Origin: Cordia subcordata
Taxonomy: Eukaryota; Streptophyta; Magnoliopsida; Boraginales; Cordiaceae
Assembly: GCA_028554755.1 (NCBI GenBank)
Contig: JAPTOF010000004.1
Span: 4,545,001-4,609,000 of the forward strand
Direction of reading: 5' to 3'
DNA length: 64,000 nucleotides
A model generated the notes under the pieces. That model was not told where the DNA came from. It did no database searches and saw only the letters and a program-made list of their open reading frames with translations. The stretch's first letter is position 1. The number at the start of each line of letters is the position of its first letter. Positions 59,728 through 64,000 of this stretch are shown piece after piece. Both the position numbers and the translations under genes were made by a program.

Positions 59728-61004
59728 TGGTGTTACCATTGATGCTAACCTACATCCTTTTCTTGAGCAAATGGATGTATGATAACATTTTGATCATGTA
59801 TAGAAGACATGCAATGTTAATTGGACTTCTATACCTACTTGTTTACCTTATTTTCGTATTTCTAACCCTTTTAATTTCATGCACTTTGAATTTTAGATTT
59901 GGCTCTCTATTATTAAAGAAATCAGTGCTGGTGAATGTATAATACAATTATGATAAAATAATTTGAGCTATTAGATGTGTAGATCAAATAATTGTATCAT
60001 TGTTTTACCATTATGAATCCTCCCTCATATGTAATCCAAATAGTTATTACCATTGATCTTTCTCATATCACAATCAAAATCGTCTCAAGAATTGGTTAAT
60101 CATAAACTAATCAACCTTGAGTAAAACAAAAAAGAATAGTACTAAATGTTACCCTATTTTTATTACTTAAGTATCATAGTTTATGTGTTTGTCTAGTTAG
60201 CATGATAAAATAAGAAAGAGAAATTAAAAAATTTCTCAAATTTTCATGCCAAATTATAAATAAAAATAGAAGATGATATTTGAGTGATAAAAATAGAGTA
60301 ACATTTAACATTACTTATTTTTGTTTAATATTTTCAATGGTATTTTTCCTTTTCTTAAACTTTCTGATTTCTCCCATTTGTTGATGAAGATTCAAAATTA
60401 GGCAAAGAGTGAGACCATATAATTCTTGGTTGCATGGTTCTCATAGTGGAAAAACAACTGGTTTCCATGACCAGGTAACTTCCTGTACTTACAAACTTTA
60501 GAACTATTAATGTATGAAAGAGAGAGCTTTTCGAATTGACATAAAGCAAACAATTTCAACATCAACATTTACTCAAATGAATATGCGGGGCAAAGCACTT
60601 ATCCATTGACTTTTTAAAGCTTAATAATCGGTGCAATGAATGTTCAATGCCTTTACACCTTACCGAAATATGGCATTACTGATCGAAAGACGCTGCCCCT
60701 TTTGCCTTGTATGCATATAATAACAATGTCACTTTCCGACAAACGTGTTGCCGAAGGTGGACTTCAATTGTTCTCCTTTCTATTCTTCTATGATTTCGAA
60801 TCTTTTGTAACGTTACAAATTAAGAAAAAATTTAATAGTGACAAACTATTTTTTATAATGTTATAATGATATATTTTTCTTTATGACAAAGAAAATTCAA
60901 TTGGTGAAGTTTGATGATTGAAAAAATTGGAGCGCGACCACTAATTAACGGACTTTGGGTAGTAGCACGTTACCTACATTTACTATATTGAGTACCAAGT
61001 AAAT
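59728..61004. other. OXI1 3' flank and intergenic
   Basis: The 3' UTR of OXI1 covers the first few hundred bases. The remainder is AT-rich with no recognised gene. Confidence 0.45.
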
Positions 61005-61085
61005 TGAGGGCTTTCACTCGTAGCTCTACCACCAATTGCCAAACGTTGACTACACAACACGTTTTTCATACTAAGCCGAAATAAG
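61005..61085 (-). repeat. SINE-like dispersed repeat, copy 3 (partial)
   Basis: On the minus strand AACGTGTTGTGTAGTCAACG and GCAATTGGTGGTAGAGCTAC match the middle of the copy at 55057-55310. The end portion is missing or replaced. Confidence 0.45.
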
Positions 61086-62129
61086 TCGAGGGTACTCATC
61101 TACAATGGGAGACTAAAATTAAACCCGGTCATTCTTGTTATTGCGACACTCCTAAGAGACAATATTCGAGAGGTGGGGTTGCTTCAGTTCTATATCCGCA
61201 TAGACAACTACAACAAGAGATATTACAGGAGCCACATTCGAGTACCTGGAAGCATTCAATATGAAGGTGGCACACCACCAAGCGTTATCAAAAATAACCT
61301 GTAGCCAACAAATTCTTGAGGTATACAACTGTTAGCCACCACATAATGTTGCCCGACAATCCACACCATTATCTATTTCTAAAATCGCATCGGAATTGAC
61401 ATGACAGAAGCCAAATTTCTTTCCCATGCTATCTTTTTATGGATTTGTTCTAAGAATATACTTTTCTCACGTTTTCACTGTCAAATTATTAAGTGTTATA
61501 ACTTTGGTATAGAAAAGTTTACTTTAATCAATTGTATACCTTTAAGGTCGTTGCTTCTAGCTAGTTGGTAGACTCGTTGAAACTTCAAAATCTTAAGGGA
61601 ACTTGCACGCTCCATCAGTTATCTACAACTAATACGTTAATTAGGACAACATTAGGTTACAAGTGGTTAGTCCTTTGCTATGACAAAAGAGGCAGTTGGT
61701 GGCATCTCTACACCCGTAGGCTCATTACACCCGTAGGCTCATTAATTGGCCAATGCGGTACTGCTTTTTCGTCCAATCAAGAAGAGGGATAACTTAAGAT
61801 GAGATATGATCTCCGTTAGTTAAACCGTCCACACAAACAGACTTTAAGAAAAATAATTATTTTTAAATTCATACTAGTCTCTTTTCCAAGTCCAGAAAAA
61901 GTTCCACGGCTAAACTAGCGTGTTGGGGTTAAAAGTTTTCCAACTTCTGTAAAGCTAATCAATCTACTTGTGCAAAAACTAGCTCACCTATTCGTTACTA
62001 ACAAATTACTTCACTCTCATACACATGATCCTAGATAACCTGCGGGGGCCAATTTTAATCGACAGATCAATAACGGACAGAAGCACTTGGTCCAAATCTG
62101 AGAGAATCCACTTCTTGTGCAATATTCAA
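61086..62129. other. Intergenic, no gene seen
   Basis: More balanced base composition than usual here (61000-61420), with no coding motif recognised. TACACCCGTAGGCTCATTA occurs twice in tandem at about 61709-61744. It may belong to an old retroelement, but no hallmark is visible. Confidence 0.4.
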
Positions 62130-62335
62130 TTTTTTTTTATTTGTAACAAGATAAATTCAACTGACGAAACCCAACTACCAGTACACCCTCTAGAATCCTA
62201 CCACCAACTGACAAATCTCGATATCAAGTTAATGCCATGTGAAGTGAGATCCACCAAATTAAACACAGTTCACATGTTGGACAAGCCTTAAAGGGGCGAA
62301 ATGACTTTCAAAAAAAGTGCTGCATGATGTTATTG
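62130..62335 (-). repeat. SINE-like dispersed repeat, copy 4
   Basis: On the minus strand TGTCAGTTGGTGGTAGGATT, GAGGGTGTACTGGTAGTTGG and GTTTCGTCAGTTGAATTTAT follow the order of copy 2, ending in an A-rich tail at about 62140-62128. Confidence 0.5.
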
Positions 62336-62493
62336 CAATGAGACTACATCACCGTTAAGTTACGAGTTCATATCCAGCTCATGAGATCTTTGGATCCACA
62401 ACTTGAACACCATCAATGTTTGCCGACAAAATATAAGTTAATAATAACATCACACATCTCAAATTCTCAACAATTGGGATTTTGGGTAGTATA
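62336..62493. other. Intergenic spacer left of the Helitron
   Basis: No gene is seen. The base at 62493, immediately before the Helitron, is A, as expected for an A|T insertion site. Confidence 0.5.
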
Positions 62494-63057
62494 TCTATAC
62501 TATATTATATAGAAAAACCCTTTGCAATATAACAATAACAAGTGTCGCATATATAGCATTCTTAATGTCTTTTTTGTCACGCGGTGCACTTACATTACGT
62601 TTAATTGCAAAAATCTTGTTTTATTTTAATGACATTGACATTAATTTTCTAATTTATTTTAATATTTACATATTACATTCCAAAATTATGACATGCAGTC
62701 TGGATTGGTTGCAGATATCTATGGTAACTCTCCAATATGATTGTTATCAAATCGTGACCTATTTTAATTGATATTTTCTTTTTATTTTAATCTTCTTCAT
62801 ATATTTTTATACTGCTTTCTCTTAATAATTTTAATGTAAATTATTTTACCAAATATTTTAATTATTCATATTTTTTTTTTTGTAATTTAACTCAAATATA
62901 CATGATTTAATTATTTGAATCTGTTTTTTTGTATTTATTTAAAAATAATGCTGATACTTATTTCAACATAATTCCACTTATCTTAATTTTTGAAAAAAAT
63001 GCAATGCATATAAAATAACATTTTGGTTCCGCGTGCATCGCACGGGTAATTAACTAG
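62494..63057 (+). mobile_element. Non-autonomous Helitron
   Basis: The 5' end begins TCTATACTATATTATATAG after an A, the TC start common to plant Helitrons. The 3' end has the hairpin CGTGC-ATC-GCACG at about 63032-63044, a short spacer GGTAATTAA, and the terminal CTAG at 63054-63057, followed by T. This is the expected A|TC...CTAG|T arrangement with no target duplication and no terminal inverted repeats. At 564 bp with no Rep/helicase coding it depends on a partner elsewhere. The 68-codon frame inside is random AT-rich sequence. Confidence 0.8.
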
Positions 63058-64000
63058 TTATCATAGGGTAGCGCCCAAGGTAGGTAGCATATTATCATAT
63101 AAAGGCTAGCGCCCGAGGTATCTTCCGTCTGATGAGTCAATCTCAAACAACTTACTGAAAACAACGACTCTACAGAAATCACAGCAGGAAAGGGAAAGAA
63201 TTTAAAGCGCAGGTCACGAATTACAAACACCAGCAAAAAAGAAACATATATTTATAACTCTATAAGAAGCTCCTCATGATATTATAAATTAGATAATGTT
63301 TGCAAAACGCCTGTATCAGTATTAACCTGGTATAGAATGCCAGTATGATTCGTTATAATTCTGTTAATAACTCACAATAGTTAAATTACAGTCATAACAT
63401 TACAACACTCCGACGAAATGGGGTACCCTGCAGCCGTTGAGCAAATCGGCCTCTGCAGCTTTTACTCAAATTAATACACAAACTCATCTCAGCTCCATCA
63501 TCATATCATATTTGCTCCAGTATTAGGGTGAATAGAGAAAGAAATAAATAATGAACAAGTAAGGCTATACCAACAAATGCAGCAAGTTCAATTCCAACTA
63601 CTCACCCGTTAGATACTGCAACACCACATACACTAAACTAATGCATTAGCCGTACTGACACAACCATGAGTACTACATCTACAAGGATACAGCATTGCCC
63701 AGACGCGAGAACGTATAAGTATCATATGAAAAGAACAGGGTCTCCACCAAACATTGGATCACAATTTTAAATTCAACAGCTAATAAGCTGTGTTAAGCTA
63801 TAATGTCGACAGTGCCGCATAGCATGAGAAACCACCTATCAGATACTATTAAATCAAATACCTAGACGCTCAAATCTTTATGCAATTTGGTCCTGTTAGA
63901 TAAATAACAGATCTGCAGATACTAAAAACTCAAGCAATGATCTCCTAACTAGAAGCAACAAAAATACTTGTAAGTAAATATCAGATCATAACTATATAAT
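63058..64000. other. Right-edge sequence, unassigned
   Basis: Base composition is more balanced than typical intergenic DNA. TAGCGCCCAAGGTA and TAGCGCCCGAGGTA form a 42-bp-spaced pair at 63070 and 63112. No open frame carries a motif on either strand. A 3' UTR of a minus-strand gene beyond the window is possible but not shown. Confidence 0.35.

Overview
The window is nuclear DNA of a flowering plant, almost certainly a eudicot. It is AT-rich, its genes have GT-AG introns, it carries dispersed plant transposons (LINE, Mutator-like, hAT-like and Helitron remnants), and its five protein genes all have clear Arabidopsis counterparts. The species cannot be named from this sequence. All family and locus identifications rest on recall, not on a search.

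Layout. Bases 1 to about 2915 are GC-richer and look like plant mitochondrial DNA: a native-type mitochondrial tRNA-Ile(CAU) plus a decayed LINE reverse-transcriptase fragment. This is a nuclear mitochondrial insertion or an assembly junction. From about 2916 to 15390 there is AT-rich repeat territory: MITEs, a long-terminal-inverted-repeat element at 7106-8703, a minisatellite, microsatellites and an LTR-like piece. A single-exon DUF506 gene lies at 15477-16400 (+). About 16 kb of intergenic DNA follows, with a well-preserved Mutator-like element at 17171-17937 flanked by a 10-bp target duplication.

From 32.6 to 59.7 kb the window is gene-rich: PUB9 (U-box/ARM E3 ligase, +, two exons), a nuclear tRNA-Leu(AAG) (-), CHIP (TPR/U-box E3 ligase, -, eight exons), a HINT3-type histidine-triad enzyme with a peroxisomal PTS2 signal (-, seven exons), and OXI1 (AGC kinase, +, two exons). 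The last 4 kb hold SINE-like repeats, a small non-autonomous Helitron (62494-63057) and an unassigned edge.

How the genes relate. PUB9 and CHIP are both E3 ubiquitin ligases and are convergent neighbours. As I recall, their Arabidopsis counterparts are also adjacent (At3g07360/At3g07370). The DUF506 gene and OXI1 correspond to another adjacent Arabidopsis pair (At3g25240/At3g25250). Here the first pair lies between the two members of the second, which suggests an ancestral gene block later split by duplication and loss. I found no CRISPR, phage or operon-like structure and no convincing new multi-gene system. The more unusual signals are the synteny, the organelle insertion, the PTS2 on HINT3, the His-Asp tract on OXI1 and several intact small transposons.
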